Below, in pieces: positions 42,497 through 52,170 of a DNA stretch of 64,000 bases; position 1 is the first letter of the stretch; every line of letters starts with the position of its first letter. A program made the translations under genes and the position numbers. The notes beneath the pieces are model-generated. The model was not told the DNA's origin, ran no database searches, and saw nothing but the letters and a program-made list of their open reading frames with translations. Source of the stretch: CAKZSB01 sp964573105 (GTDB lineage: Bacteria; Pseudomonadota; Gammaproteobacteria; Granulosicoccales; Granulosicoccaceae); contig CAZNIS010000032.1 in the NCBI GenBank assembly GCA_964573105.1, forward strand, positions 1-64,000, in the 5' to 3' direction.

Positions 42497-43135
42497 CTAT
42501 GTCGATGGCAGAGACGAAAGCTCCCAGCCGGTATTGCGATCGGGGTTCTTTTTATGCACGCTCCTGTACCACACGATGTCGTTGACCTCCGGTGAAAAGT
42601 AGTAGGTTCTGGCACGCCACTCGTCGTTGCATACAACCTTGAATGCATCGAAATCTCCGGCTTCGACAGAGATTCGCTCCTGCGCTTTAACCTCGCAGTC
42701 GCGCTTGTCTTTCCAGCCATCTGGCCACTTGGTGCTTTTCCCTACCACATAAAACGACATGGTATTACCCACTTCCAGGGGAAACAGAGCGCCTTCAACT
42801 TCTTCAATAGACTGAGTCCCGACACCCCAGTCCTCACCAGACCATTTTGGAGAGGGCAAAATTGGATTAGCGTAGTTGGTCCACGTGGCACCGGTGGAGC
42901 TCTCGAAGTTATATAAGTCTCCCTCAATAGAGACCAACTCTGACGTAGCGGTTTCACCTTTATGATTTTTTGTTGTTCGAGTGTAACCAACAGAGTTCGC
43001 CTTGACTGAAAAGGCCGGCATTGGCGCACTCACCGGTTCCGTTTTCAGTCCGCCGCTACTCGCCTGGCAAGCGGCAACAATGATGGAAGCCAGGACAACG
43101 ACAGATAGTGTTTTAAGTTGACTTGCTTTAAGCAT
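42497..43135 (-). CDS. Predicted lipoprotein of unknown function
   Basis: A 212-residue lipoprotein. The signal peptide (LKTLSVVVLASIIVAAC) ends in a lipobox IVAAC followed by QASS, which would allow outer-membrane sorting. The mature part is rich in beta strands, with W/Y-rich segments (GATWTNYANPILPSPKWSGEDWG) and two cysteines (RDCEVKA, VVCNDEW) that may pair. A DUF3108-like pattern (VEAGDFDAFKVVCNDEWRARTYYFSPEVNDIVWYRS) is evident at the C-terminus, the typical form of proteins that modify or bind envelope polymers, but that assignment is tentative. It stands alone on the minus strand. Confidence 0.72.
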   Translation of the reverse strand: MLKASQLKTLSVVVLASIIVAACQASSGGLKTEPVSAPMPAFSVKANSVGYTRTTKNHKGETATSELVSIEGDLYNFESSTGATWTNYANPILPSPKWSGEDWGVGTQSIEEVEGALFPLEVGNTMSFYVVGKSTKWPDGWKDKRDCEVKAQERISVEAGDFDAFKVVCNDEWRARTYYFSPEVNDIVWYRSVHKKNPDRNTGWELSSLPST

Positions 43136-43417
43136 TTACTTTATCTCGGTGACGTTTTTTACGTTTACAGCATCAACACGTGTGCGTCTGAGTAATGAAT
43201 CGATGTGACCTACAGTGGCACAGAACGATTGACCGTTTAGTCAGAACGCGCAACATATATCGCTAAACCAGTGTAGTAGCGTACGCCCGAACGTCTATCC
43301 CCCGAGAGGGGGAAAGCAAAAAGAGTGATGGTTGATTACTCGATGACCGCACAGGCGGCTCAAAATTTGTCTATCACGTCTAACCATTACTGCGCAGCGC
43401 CACGGCGGCGCGAACAA

Positions 43418-44590
43418 TCAAGTCCTGTACTTCGCCTGCCATTCATCCAGCGCGCGGGAAAACTCATCTGCCGGCGTGTGACTCGCGAGCAATTGACGCA
43501 TGATGTCTTGCTGACTTCGCGGTGCCAGACCACCCACTGGCGGTGTCAGATCAAGATTGCACGGGAAGGCATAGCCCTCTGCTGTGGCGGCAATCACATC
43601 TTCAACCTGCCGAGCAGTCAGGCTACCGTTTTGGCTGGCTTCAAGCAATGTCGGGTAAATGGCGTGACATAGCTTTGTGCGATTGACAAGCTCGGTGGTG
43701 CGACCGAACGCAGATCCGATCTGCCACAAATTGGCAAAGCGATCACGCTCGGTACGATTTTCACCCGCAGCGTGAAACACCGCCGGATTAAAGAACATCA
43801 TGTCACCTTTTTTCAAAGGCAGCTGAACATGATGTTGTTCAAAATAGTCTCGAAACTGATCCTGCTGAGTGGCGAGATAGCCGGCCTGAAGTTGTTGTGA
43901 GAAAGGCAGGACTTTTGTAGGCCCGCTTGCGATCGGCATATCGACATGGGCAATGGCACCCTGCAGTGTCAGATGAGGCGACAGCAGGTGAACATTGCGT
44001 GGATAGCGCATCAGCTGCTCAATGCTTTGAAAACCGAGATGGTAGTCACGATGACAAACCTGCGAATTGCCACCCGGGTGGACTACATTGACCTGAGCGG
44101 TTATCTGATAGTTCGGCCCAAGCCAGGCCAGACTTGCCAGGTGAACAACCGGGTTGGCGTAGTAACTGACAAATAGCGACGGATTGGCTATTGCCAGTTT
44201 CTCGTGGGCATTCCACAGGCGGCTGTTCGCCCCAGGTGCCGCAAAGTGATCACCTGCCGTTACAGCCCCGGCAGCCTCAGCCTGAATAATGCTGCTCAAT
44301 AACTCAGTGACCTGATCCAGCTCATCGAGCTGCGCAAAGGCTCCCTCTATGACAACAACACCGGAACCGTACTCGAATACCCGGTTCCACTCCGCAAGCA
44401 AAGCTTCGCGCTGATCATCACGCTCAGACAGTTCACGAATCCTTTGACCGTTGTAGATCGGTATATTCCGCTCTACTCGATCAGCACCAGACGCATCACG
44501 CTTCGCCAGGTCCGCGGATATCAACTCCGCCAGGTCTGCGAGCTCGCAATCGCCCTCTGACACTCGCGTCGCATTCGATAAACTTTGCAT
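43418..44590 (-). CDS. Phytanoyl-CoA dioxygenase (PhyH) family protein
   Basis: A 390-residue Fe(II)/2-oxoglutarate-dependent oxygenase-like protein. The iron ligands are His180 and Asp182 (QVCHRDYHLG) and His273 (NPAVFHAAGEN), and an arginine in the following ENRTERDR segment is placed to hold 2-oxoglutarate. QITAQVNVVHPGG and MMFFNPAVFHAAGENRT fit the double-stranded beta-helix core. The substrate is unknown; the family ranges from phytanoyl-CoA to ectoine and secondary metabolites. It is transcribed alone on the minus strand, with no pathway neighbours. Confidence 0.85.
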   Translation of the reverse strand: MQSLSNATRVSEGDCELADLAELISADLAKRDASGADRVERNIPIYNGQRIRELSERDDQREALLAEWNRVFEYGSGVVVIEGAFAQLDELDQVTELLSSIIQAEAAGAVTAGDHFAAPGANSRLWNAHEKLAIANPSLFVSYYANPVVHLASLAWLGPNYQITAQVNVVHPGGNSQVCHRDYHLGFQSIEQLMRYPRNVHLLSPHLTLQGAIAHVDMPIASGPTKVLPFSQQLQAGYLATQQDQFRDYFEQHHVQLPLKKGDMMFFNPAVFHAAGENRTERDRFANLWQIGSAFGRTTELVNRTKLCHAIYPTLLEASQNGSLTARQVEDVIAATAEGYAFPCNLDLTPPVGGLAPRSQQDIMRQLLASHTPADEFSRALDEWQAKYRT

Positions 44591-44916
44591 ATCCAGATTC
44601 CCGATACCCCATAAGCGCTATCCTGCGAATCATAGACTTTTTAAATGCTGCGGAGAACCTCTACTCGTGACCATTGGCACCCGATCTCTACACGCCGTTC
44701 GCAGCCAGGGAAACGTGGTCTTGGGGTTCTGGCAATTCCGAATGGCCGTCTTGCCACATCTGCCTGCCGTTATACCGTAGCTGCTCCGGCAACCCGCTGT
44801 ATTGTCTGCAAACACAGCAGTTTGCCGATGGCTCCAGTTTACCTGATGGGCCAGCCACCTGCATAGCGAGGCGAGCTCGGCATGACGGGCTTTTAGCCCG
44901 ACATCACGAGTGCATG
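44591..44916. other. Intergenic region between the dioxygenase gene and the cox cluster
   Basis: About 325 bases. It holds the hairpin at 44886-44900 that may end the cox transcript, and presumably the promoter of the dioxygenase gene. Nothing else is recognised. Confidence 0.5.
44886..44900 (-). terminator. Candidate hairpin terminator after coxG
   Basis: CGGGCT-TTT-AGCCCG is a perfect 6-bp stem with a three-base loop, 17 bases after the coxG stop codon on the minus strand. There is no clear T tract, so termination would be weak or factor-assisted. Confidence 0.45.
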
Positions 44917-45378
44917 TTATTGCGCCGCCTGCCCTTCGCGCGCCAGCAGCGCCTCCTCGAAGTTGGCAAAAAATTTCTTCGCCAGCCGCTTGGAAGTACC
45001 TTCAATTAGGCGCCCACCCACTTGTGCGAGCTTGCCATTGATATCGATTTTCACTTCGTAACTCAGCAGCGTTCCATCTTCCACTTCATCCAGTTGCACA
45101 TCCGCACCACCCTTTGCCATGCCGGCGACGCCGGCATCACCACTGCCGTTGAGCTTGAACATCTCCGGGCCGGCACTGGGATCGATTTCGACATCGCTGT
45201 TGAAGCTCGCTTTTACCGGGCCGAACTTCACCACCACGGTGGCCTCGAGTTGGGTATCGCTGATACGGGTCAGGGTTTCGCAGCCGGGAATACTCTGCTG
45301 CAGGATATCGGTGTCGTTCAGCGCTTCGAATACAGTCTGGCGTTCCAGCGGAATTTGCACTTCATCTTTTAACAACAT
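44917..45378 (-). CDS. coxG: CoxG, SRPBCC-fold protein of the CO dehydrogenase cluster
   Basis: A 153-residue member of the CO dehydrogenase subunit G family (SRPBCC fold). Typical sequence: LERQTVFEALNDTDILQQSIPGCETL, then FGPVKASFNSDVEI and the C-terminal IDINGKLAQVGGRLIEGTSKRLAKKFFANFE. CoxG is needed for attaching the mature enzyme to the membrane and delivering electrons to quinone, and in homologues it extracts menaquinone. It is the last gene of the cluster. Its start lies 18 bases downstream of the coxF stop, so both are on one transcript. Confidence 0.93.
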   Translation of the reverse strand: MLLKDEVQIPLERQTVFEALNDTDILQQSIPGCETLTRISDTQLEATVVVKFGPVKASFNSDVEIDPSAGPEMFKLNGSGDAGVAGMAKGGADVQLDEVEDGTLLSYEVKIDINGKLAQVGGRLIEGTSKRLAKKFFANFEEALLAREGQAAQ

Positions 45379-45395
45379 AGCGGTCGTCCTGTCGG

Positions 45396-46256
45396 TTAAT
45401 TCGGATCTGTTGTAACGGCTTGTGTGGCGACTGCACCTGCGCGACGCAGCGCGATTATTTCTGCCACAATCGATAGTGCGATTTCCTGTGGAGTGACTGC
45501 CCCAAGATCAAGACCGGCAGGTCCCTTGATTGTCGCGAGCATGGATTCATCAATGCCAGCATCAAGCAGCTTCTGTTTTAAGTGCCCGGTCTTCTTCGGG
45601 CTGCCGACAAAGCCGATATATCGAGCCTTGTGAGTCAGTGCTGCCTGCAATGCCTTGAGGTCGCCATTACCCTGTGTGGCAACCACGATATAGTGCTGAC
45701 CAATAGAGTCGGGCGCCGGCATCTCGGGCACAGCTTCATCACTGGCGCTCTTGCGAACGTGTACGTTTAGCCCAAAGGGCTTGGCCAGTTCCGCCAGAAT
45801 AACGGCCACCGGACTTGTGCCATAAATCGTAACGGCCGGGTTGCACAGCACCGGTTCGATAAACACATCCATTGAGCCCTGGCTCGGGCACATATTACTG
45901 GCTGCCAGCACACCGCCGTGCTCATCACCGGCATTCAGGCCCTGTTCCTGCAGTAATTCTTCAGGCTGAATGCTCACCAGCCGCGGCTCGCCATCCATGA
46001 TTGATTTAATCGCCGCGCGACTGACCGCATGGCGCGCGCAGCCGCCACCGATCCACCCTTCGATGACTTCGCCTTCGGCATTCAATATCGCCTTGGCGCC
46101 GGGTTTTGCCGCTGTCACTGACACGGTACGCACCACGGTAGCAACGGCGAATTGTTGCCCGCTTTCTTTCAGCGTTTGTGCGATGGCTGATACATCGCAT
46201 ATGGGCGGCAGAGTGTTGTATGCGCTCATACGGTTATCCGGTTGATCCATACACAT
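45396..46256 (-). CDS. coxF: XdhC/CoxF-type molybdenum cofactor insertion factor
   Basis: A 286-residue protein of the XdhC/CoxF family, which sulfurates and inserts the Mo cofactor into molybdenum hydroxylases. The N-terminal XdhC domain (VATVVRTVSVTAAKPGAKAI, GEVIEGWIGGGCAR) carries the conserved GWIGGGCAR with its cysteine; the C-terminal Rossmann-type domain has IYGTSPVAVILAELA and IGFVGSPKKTGHLKQKL. GPAGLDLGAVTPQEIALSIVAEIIALRR near the end is typical. It lies 15 bases after coxE. In the cox cluster CoxF is thought to deliver the Mo-Cu cofactor, with CoxD and CoxE. Confidence 0.93.
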   Translation of the reverse strand: MCMDQPDNRMSAYNTLPPICDVSAIAQTLKESGQQFAVATVVRTVSVTAAKPGAKAILNAEGEVIEGWIGGGCARHAVSRAAIKSIMDGEPRLVSIQPEELLQEQGLNAGDEHGGVLAASNMCPSQGSMDVFIEPVLCNPAVTIYGTSPVAVILAELAKPFGLNVHVRKSASDEAVPEMPAPDSIGQHYIVVATQGNGDLKALQAALTHKARYIGFVGSPKKTGHLKQKLLDAGIDESMLATIKGPAGLDLGAVTPQEIALSIVAEIIALRRAGAVATQAVTTDPN

Positions 46257-46271
46257 CCGGCGGATGCGTTT

Positions 46272-47459
46272 TTATAGTCGTTCAAACTGAGACTCCAACG
46301 CGGCCAGACTTGACAGCGTGTTAGCGGCGGCAAAGTGATCGATATGCGGTAGCGCGGCAGCCATACATCCGGCCACCGGCGCGTAGTCACGCCAGCCTTT
46401 CAGCGGATTGAGCCAGACAATTCGACAGCCGCGTTTTTTTAGTCGCGCCAATGCCTGCGCCGTGTGTTCCGGTGAATCGGTGTCGTAGCCGTCCGACAAA
46501 ATAATCACTACGCTGCGGCCCCCTACCGTTCTGGCAGCATACTGCTGATTGAACAGATTCAGGTTGGCCCCTATTCGCGTTCCACCACCAAAGCCCTGCG
46601 CCATCAGTGACAGCCGATTTATCGAGCGAAAGGTATCGTGATCGCGCAGCACATCGCTGATGCGCACCAGAGCGGTGTGAAACAGATAGGCATCGGTTTG
46701 CAGATCGTGGCTGATCAGCCCTTTTAGAAATGCCAGAAAAACCCGTGCATAGACAGCCATCGACCCCGACACATCAAGCAAGGCAACGATCTTTACCGGC
46801 CGGTCCGGGCGGGTGCGCGGGTACAGTCGCAACGGTACACCACCGTGTGCCAGACTCGCACGCAGTATGCGACGCATATCCAGCTGGCTGCCACGCCGTG
46901 CGGCACGCTTGCGGCGCGAGCGACGATCGCGCATAGCGCTGGCCAGACGCGCGGCCATAATCTCGGCCTCGCGAATCGATTCAGGTGTCATCAATTCTCG
47001 AAAATCGACCTTCTCGCGATTGCTCGTCATTGATGCGATCAGTCGCCCATCGCCGGACGATTGCGCCTCGCCTGCAGTGTCATCATCGGGTGACTCTGCG
47101 TCGCCATCAGTGTTACCTGGCTGTGCGCTATCGACACCGGGTTGAAATACAGACGGCGCACGCTGACGCCTTTGTGTCTCGCACTCGGCTATTGCACTTT
47201 TTTCCCGACCACGATTGAACCAGTACGCATTAAAGAGTTCGTCAAAACGATCAAAGTCGTCACTGTGACTGGTACAGGCGACCTTGCAGGCGAGTCGAAC
47301 TTCGTGATGATCGGTTACATCAATCTGTTGCAGTGATCGCAACACACCCGCAGTCTCGGCCACCCCGAGCGACAGACCATTAGCGCGCAGATGGGCCATG
47401 AAGCCTGTCATACGTTCGGTCACGCCGCTGGCCGTTTGCGGAAAGCGGGTAGTTTTCAA
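46272..47459 (-). CDS. coxE: CoxE, VWA-domain protein for CO dehydrogenase maturation
   Basis: A 395-residue protein with a C-terminal von Willebrand factor A domain. The metal-ion-dependent adhesion site is complete: DVSGSMAVYAR for D-x-S-x-S, and the later threonine region GGGTRIGANL and the aspartate in ILSDGYDTDSPE. CoxE works with the MoxR ATPase CoxD to assemble the Cu-S-Mo active site. The TTG at 47459 overlaps the coxD stop (TTGA), suggesting coupling; a longer frame starts at ATG 47537, and a later ATG lies at 47411. The gap residues between VWA and the N-terminal part are acidic and low in complexity. Confidence 0.9.
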   Translation of the reverse strand: MKTTRFPQTASGVTERMTGFMAHLRANGLSLGVAETAGVLRSLQQIDVTDHHEVRLACKVACTSHSDDFDRFDELFNAYWFNRGREKSAIAECETQRRQRAPSVFQPGVDSAQPGNTDGDAESPDDDTAGEAQSSGDGRLIASMTSNREKVDFRELMTPESIREAEIMAARLASAMRDRRSRRKRAARRGSQLDMRRILRASLAHGGVPLRLYPRTRPDRPVKIVALLDVSGSMAVYARVFLAFLKGLISHDLQTDAYLFHTALVRISDVLRDHDTFRSINRLSLMAQGFGGGTRIGANLNLFNQQYAARTVGGRSVVIILSDGYDTDSPEHTAQALARLKKRGCRIVWLNPLKGWRDYAPVAGCMAAALPHIDHFAAANTLSSLAALESQFERL

Positions 47460-48331
47460 GCGACGACCTGACCGACCAGCCGCTCGCTGACCTCGCGCGG
47501 CACGGCGGCCTGATCGGCTTGTGTTTTCAACAGGCACACAAGCGTTGCCTGCAACTCGACCGGATCATCGCTGAGCTTCGCCACGCCAAGCCCTGCAATC
47601 GCGGCCGACCAGTCGAGCATCTCTGCTACACCCGGTTTTTTTTCAAGCTCTTCCTTTCGGATCAATTGAATGAAAGCGACAATTTGCTCTGCCAGATCAC
47701 GATCGATAGTCGGCAGGTGCTTGTGCAAAATAGCTTGTTCTGTGTGTGCGTCCGGATAGTCGACAAACGTGTACAGGCAACGACGACGCAATGCGTCGGA
47801 TAAGTCGCGACTGCCGTTTGATGTGAGCACCACCTGCGGTTTGGATGTGGCGGTGATGGTGCCAATCTCCGGTATCGACACCTGATAGTCGGACAGCACC
47901 TCTAACAGATAGGCCTCGAACTCTTCGTCGGCGCGATCGATCTCATCAATCAACAACACGGGCGCCGTGGGCTGACTGATCGCCTCCAGCAGCGGACGTT
48001 TCAGCAGGTATCGATCGGAGAAGATGCGATCTTCCAGCTGCTCTGCACTAGTCTCGCCCTTACCGGCCTGCACGCTTAATAGCTGCTTTTGATAATTCCA
48101 CTCATAGATCGCCGTGCTGGCGTCCAGGCCCTCATAGCATTGCAGCCGAATCAGTCGCGATTGATTAATCGCCGCAAGCTTTTTTGCTACTTCAGTCTTG
48201 CCTACGCCAGCCGCGCCCTCAAGCAACAGCGGGCGTTCCAATTGCAACGACAGGTGAATAGCCATCGCCAACGAATCGTTGGCGATGTAGTCGTGCGCTG
48301 CCAGATCGGCCTGCAGCGATTTCCAGCTCAT
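47456..48331 (-). CDS. coxD: CoxD, MoxR-family AAA+ ATPase
   Basis: A 291-residue AAA+ ATPase of the MoxR family. Walker A is GAAGVGKT (39-46), Walker B is LLIDEIDRADEEFEA, sensor 1 is VVLTSNGSRDLSDALRRRC. MoxR proteins act with VWA proteins as a metal-loading chaperone pair, and in the cox cluster CoxD is essential for sulfurating and copper-loading the active site of CoxL. It starts 12 bases after the coxL stop. The predicted start codon follows a good distance after the coxL stop, and the next gene starts by overlap, so the whole set is one operon. Confidence 0.95.
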   Translation of the reverse strand: MSWKSLQADLAAHDYIANDSLAMAIHLSLQLERPLLLEGAAGVGKTEVAKKLAAINQSRLIRLQCYEGLDASTAIYEWNYQKQLLSVQAGKGETSAEQLEDRIFSDRYLLKRPLLEAISQPTAPVLLIDEIDRADEEFEAYLLEVLSDYQVSIPEIGTITATSKPQVVLTSNGSRDLSDALRRRCLYTFVDYPDAHTEQAILHKHLPTIDRDLAEQIVAFIQLIRKEELEKKPGVAEMLDWSAAIAGLGVAKLSDDPVELQATLVCLLKTQADQAAVPREVSERLVGQVVA

Positions 48332-48343
48332 ACCGATATCGCG

Positions 48344-50764
48344 CTAGTCGTGAAGACCAAGCTGATTGGCCGTCTTCCAGATGCGCCAGTGATCGTGCGG
48401 CATGTGGGTATGGGTCAGGCCGAAGGCGCGGAACGCGTCGTTAATTGCATTGGAGAAGGCTGGCACACCACCGACGTTCGGACTTTCGCCGACACCCTTG
48501 GCACCGATCGGGTGATGCGGACTGGGGGTTTCGGTGAAATCGGTCTGGTAGTTCGGTGTCTCCCAACTGGTGGGAATAAAGAAATCCATCAACGAGCCGG
48601 TTTTAACATTGCCAAGCTCGTCATAGGCGATCTCCTGACCCAGCGCGATCGCCAGTGCTTCGGTCAAACCACCGTGCACCTGCCCTTCGATAATCATCGG
48701 GTTGATACGCGTGCCACAGTCATCCAGCGCGTAAAACTTGCGAATGTCCGACTCACCGGTATCGACGTCAATGTCCATCACGCAGATATAGGCGCCGAAT
48801 GGATAGGTCATGTTGGGCGGATCGTAGTAGCTGACCGCCTCAAGACCAGGCTCGACACCCGGTATCGCCTGATTGTAGGCCGCGAAAGCCACTTCTTTCA
48901 TGGTCTTGAAACGCTCCGGTGCACCTTTCACGACGAAGCGATCCACTTCCCACTCAATGTCGTTGTCGTGCACTTCCAGAAGGTAGGCGGCAATCATTTG
49001 CGCCTTGGCGCGGATCTTTCGACCGGCCATGGCGGTGGCTGCACCGGCGACCGGCGTCGAGCGCGAGCCATAGGTGCCCAGACCATAGGGGGCGGTGTCG
49101 GTATCGCCCTCTTCAACGGTGATGTCGTCTGCAGAGATGCCAATTTCGGTGGCCAGAATTTGCGCAAACGTGGTGGCGTGGCCCTGCCCCTGAGAAATGG
49201 TGCCAAGGCGGGCGATAGCGGAGCCGGTGGGATGTATGCGAATCTCGCAGCTATCGAACATGCCCATGCCGAGGATGTCGCAGTTTTTGACCGGACCGGC
49301 ACCGACAATCTCGGTAAAGTGACACAGCCCGATACCCATCAGCTTGCGCGTTTTGCCCGCTTTGAAGTCTTCCACCTGCTGCGCCTGTTGTGCGCGCAGT
49401 CCGCGATAGTCCACCGCTTCCAGCGCCTTGTTCCAGGCGGTGTGATAGTCACCTGAATCGTACTCCCAGCCCAGCGCTGACTGATACGGGAACTGATCGC
49501 TGCGAATGAAATTCTTCGCCCGCAGATCGGCCGCATCCATATTCAGTTTAATCGCCAGTACTTCGATCATGCGCTCGATAAAATACGCCGCTTCGGTGAC
49601 GCGAAACGAACAGCGATAGGCGACACCACCGGGCGCTTTGTTGGTATAGATGCCATCGACAGCCAGATATGCGGTCGGTATATCATACGAGCCGGTACAG
49701 ATATTCATGAAACCGGCCGGGTACTTGGTGGGATCGGCGCAGGCGTCAAAGGCACCGTGATCGGCGGTGGTGTGACACCAAAGGCCTAGAATTTTTCCAT
49801 CGTCGGTCGCGGCTATCTTGCCTTTCATCCAGTAGTCGCGGGCAAACGCCGTGGCGCTGAGGTTTTCCATGCGATCCTCAATCCACTTGACCGGCTTGCC
49901 GGTGACAATGGACGCGACGATCGCACAAACATAACCGGGATAGACTCCCACCTTGTTGCCAAAACCGCCGCCGATATCCGGCGATACCACACGAATATTA
50001 TGCTCGGCAATGCCTGACAGCAAGGATGCCACCGTGCGCACCACGTGCGGTGCCTGAAAGGTGCCCCACACTGTAAGCTTGCCATTGACCTTATCCATCG
50101 ATGCGACGGCACCGCAGGTCTCCATCGGGCACGGGTGGGTGCGATGGTAGTAGACCATTTCCTCGGCCACGACTGGTGCCTCACTCATGACCGCTTCAGT
50201 GGCGGCCAGATCGCCCTGCTCCCAGGTAAAAATATGATTCGGGTGGCGACGCGGTCCGTGCGCACCTTCGGTGGCGTCGGCAATATCTTCGCGCAGCACC
50301 GGTGCATCCGGCAGCTCGGCCTTGAATGGATCAACCAACACTGGCAGCTCTTCGTATTCCACTTCCACCAGATCCACTGCATCAGCGGCAATGTAGCGAT
50401 CTTCTGCGATGACAAACGCCACCTCCTGCCCCTGAAACAGCACCTTGCCATCGGCCAGCACCATCTGCTTGTCACCGGCGAGGGTCGGCATCCAGTGCAG
50501 GCTTAAGGGCTCCAGATCCTTGGCGGTCAGCACCGCAATCACCCCTGGCACTGCCAGTGCGGCACTGGGATCAATCGACTTGACCCGCGCATGCGCATAG
50601 GGCGAGCGGACAAAATCGCCAAACAGCATATCGGGCATTTTCAGGTCATCGACATAGTTGCCCTTGCCCTGCGTGAAACGCGCATCCTCAACTCGCTTGC
50701 GCGAACTGCCCAGACCTTTAAGTGCGGCCGTGCGTTCCTGAATGGTCTCTTCTGCAGCACTCAT
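48344..50764 (-). CDS. coxL: Form I CO dehydrogenase large subunit (Mo-Cu)
   Basis: An 806-residue molybdenum hydroxylase subunit that oxidises CO to CO2 at a Mo-Cu site. The discriminating loop is AYRCSFR at 382-388 (49601-49621): form I, with Cys385 as the copper ligand, equivalent to Cys388 of Oligotropha carboxidovorans; the family's form II has AYRGAGR. Other form I features: HPNHIFTWEQGD, VVSPDIGGGFGNKVGVYPGY, EGDTDTAPYGLGTYGSRSTPV, GAKGVGESPNVGGVPAFSNAINDA. It starts by overlap with the coxS stop (ATGA). The length matches the usual form I length of about 809. This is the strongest evidence in the window for CO as an energy source. Confidence 0.97.
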   Translation of the reverse strand: MSAAEETIQERTAALKGLGSSRKRVEDARFTQGKGNYVDDLKMPDMLFGDFVRSPYAHARVKSIDPSAALAVPGVIAVLTAKDLEPLSLHWMPTLAGDKQMVLADGKVLFQGQEVAFVIAEDRYIAADAVDLVEVEYEELPVLVDPFKAELPDAPVLREDIADATEGAHGPRRHPNHIFTWEQGDLAATEAVMSEAPVVAEEMVYYHRTHPCPMETCGAVASMDKVNGKLTVWGTFQAPHVVRTVASLLSGIAEHNIRVVSPDIGGGFGNKVGVYPGYVCAIVASIVTGKPVKWIEDRMENLSATAFARDYWMKGKIAATDDGKILGLWCHTTADHGAFDACADPTKYPAGFMNICTGSYDIPTAYLAVDGIYTNKAPGGVAYRCSFRVTEAAYFIERMIEVLAIKLNMDAADLRAKNFIRSDQFPYQSALGWEYDSGDYHTAWNKALEAVDYRGLRAQQAQQVEDFKAGKTRKLMGIGLCHFTEIVGAGPVKNCDILGMGMFDSCEIRIHPTGSAIARLGTISQGQGHATTFAQILATEIGISADDITVEEGDTDTAPYGLGTYGSRSTPVAGAATAMAGRKIRAKAQMIAAYLLEVHDNDIEWEVDRFVVKGAPERFKTMKEVAFAAYNQAIPGVEPGLEAVSYYDPPNMTYPFGAYICVMDIDVDTGESDIRKFYALDDCGTRINPMIIEGQVHGGLTEALAIALGQEIAYDELGNVKTGSLMDFFIPTSWETPNYQTDFTETPSPHHPIGAKGVGESPNVGGVPAFSNAINDAFRAFGLTHTHMPHDHWRIWKTANQLGLHD

Positions 50765-51249
50765 GCGACGGCCTCCGGTTGGTTGAGCTCATCGGCGGCA
50801 GCCATCACCGCCTTGACGATATTCTGGTAGCCGGTGCAGCGGCACAGATTGCCGGCGATACCGAAGCGGACGTCTTCCTCGGTGGGATTGGGGTTTTCTT
50901 CCAGCAGCCGGTGCGCGCGTGTGATCATGCCCGGCGTGCAGTAGCCGCATTGCAGGCCGTGGTGCTCTTTGAACTTTTCCTGCAGCACGTGCAGCTTGTC
51001 AGGGTTACCAAGCCCCTCGATGGTCGTGATCTCGGATCCCTGTGCCTGAATCGCAAACACGGTGCAGGATTTAATCGACTTGCCGTCGATCTCGACGGTG
51101 CAGGCGCCGCAGTGCGAGGTCTCGCAACCGATATGCGGGCCGGTGATTTGCAATTGTTCGCGCAACACGTGAATCAACAGTTCGCGCGGCTCGGCCTGCG
51201 TTTCTACGCTTTGGCCATTGACGTTTAGTTTGATCGTTGTTTTTGACAT
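50761..51249 (-). CDS. coxS: CO dehydrogenase small [2Fe-2S] subunit
   Basis: A 162-residue iron-sulfur subunit. Both clusters are in place: the plant-type cluster in GCETSHCGACTVEIDGKSIKSC (about 41-63) and the second in CGYCTPGMITRAHRLL plus GNLCRCTGYQNIVKAV. It passes electrons from the Mo-Cu site of CoxL to FAD in CoxM. The length is normal (the O. carboxidovorans protein has 166 residues). The end overlaps the coxL start by four bases. About 70 bases separate it from coxM, with a GGCTATAGCC palindrome in between. Confidence 0.97.
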   Translation of the reverse strand: MSKTTIKLNVNGQSVETQAEPRELLIHVLREQLQITGPHIGCETSHCGACTVEIDGKSIKSCTVFAIQAQGSEITTIEGLGNPDKLHVLQEKFKEHHGLQCGYCTPGMITRAHRLLEENPNPTEEDVRFGIAGNLCRCTGYQNIVKAVMAAADELNQPEAVA

Positions 51250-51312
51250 GTTCTAATCCTTTGCAGGCGGGACGAGCCGGGCTATAGCCGGCCATCGGAC
51301 GGCGATGCGCGT

Positions 51313-52170
51313 TTAGCTGCGCGACCACGCGACGTTGATCGCGCGTGTCAAAATCACCGCCGCAGCGTGTTTCTTGAATTCAGCCGGGCCGCGGTTATCG
51401 TCGACCGGCTCGATCTGTCCGATCGCCGATTGCACAGCTGCGGCGATACTCGCCTCGTTAACACCGCCCTGCTGCAAATGATCACAGGCCTGCTGACAGT
51501 AGACCGGCGTGTCCGCCAGATTGGTCAGCGCAATCGACGCGTGACTGCAACCGCCATCGGCGCCCTGGGTGAGCAACACTGCCGCCGCCGCCGTCGCGTA
51601 GTCACCGATCTTGCGTTTCTGTTTCTCATAGGCGTAGCCGGCAGCGCTGGCCGCAAATGAGATTTCAGTGAGGATTTCCAGATCATCGCGTGCGGTGAAG
51701 TAGGCGGCTTCATAGAATTCGCGGGCCGCCACTTCGCGCTCGCCGGAGGGGCCGTGCAGCTTGAAGGAGGCGTTCAGACATTGCATCAGTGCCGGCATGT
51801 CATTGCCCGGATCGCCGTTGGCCACATTGCCGCCTACCGTGCCCGCATAGCGCACCTGTGGATCGGCAATTTGCAGCGCGGTCTCACGCATGATCGGCGC
51901 AAACTGCTGCAAGGCGTCACTGGCAATTATCTCTGCCTGGGTGGTCATCGCACCGATGCGCACCTGCCCGTCGGCCACCGTGATGTGGCGCAACGCATCG
52001 ATCGCGCGCAGGTCAATCAAATGCTCTGGCATCGCCAGCCGCAGCTTCATCATCGGGATCAGGCTGTGCCCGCCCGCAATCACGCGGGCGTCCTCGCCCA
52101 GGTCTGATAACAGCGACACCGCCGATGGAACCGACGCAGGCTGGTGGTATTCAAAACGCCCGGGAATCAT
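51313..52170 (-). CDS. coxM: CO dehydrogenase medium FAD-binding subunit
   Basis: A 285-residue FAD-binding subunit. The two FAD-binding stretches are AGGHSLIPMMKLRLA (about 32-46) and TVGGNVANGDPGNDMPAL (about 109-126). The frame runs further upstream to 52293, but the ATG at 52170, preceded by GAGAGGGTG, gives the proper N-terminus (MIPGRFEYHQPASVPSA) and a length near the 288 residues of O. carboxidovorans. It accepts electrons from CoxS and passes them on to quinone. The order coxMSL is the hallmark of form I clusters. Confidence 0.96.
   Translation of the reverse strand: MIPGRFEYHQPASVPSAVSLLSDLGEDARVIAGGHSLIPMMKLRLAMPEHLIDLRAIDALRHITVADGQVRIGAMTTQAEIIASDALQQFAPIMRETALQIADPQVRYAGTVGGNVANGDPGNDMPALMQCLNASFKLHGPSGEREVAAREFYEAAYFTARDDLEILTEISFAASAAGYAYEKQKRKIGDYATAAAAVLLTQGADGGCSHASIALTNLADTPVYCQQACDHLQQGGVNEASIAAAVQSAIGQIEPVDDNRGPAEFKKHAAAVILTRAINVAWSRS

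Noticed and set aside
48089..49456. 455-codon plus-strand open frame
   Set aside because: It is the complement of coxD and coxL, both of which have unambiguous motifs; long shadows are expected in GC-rich genes.
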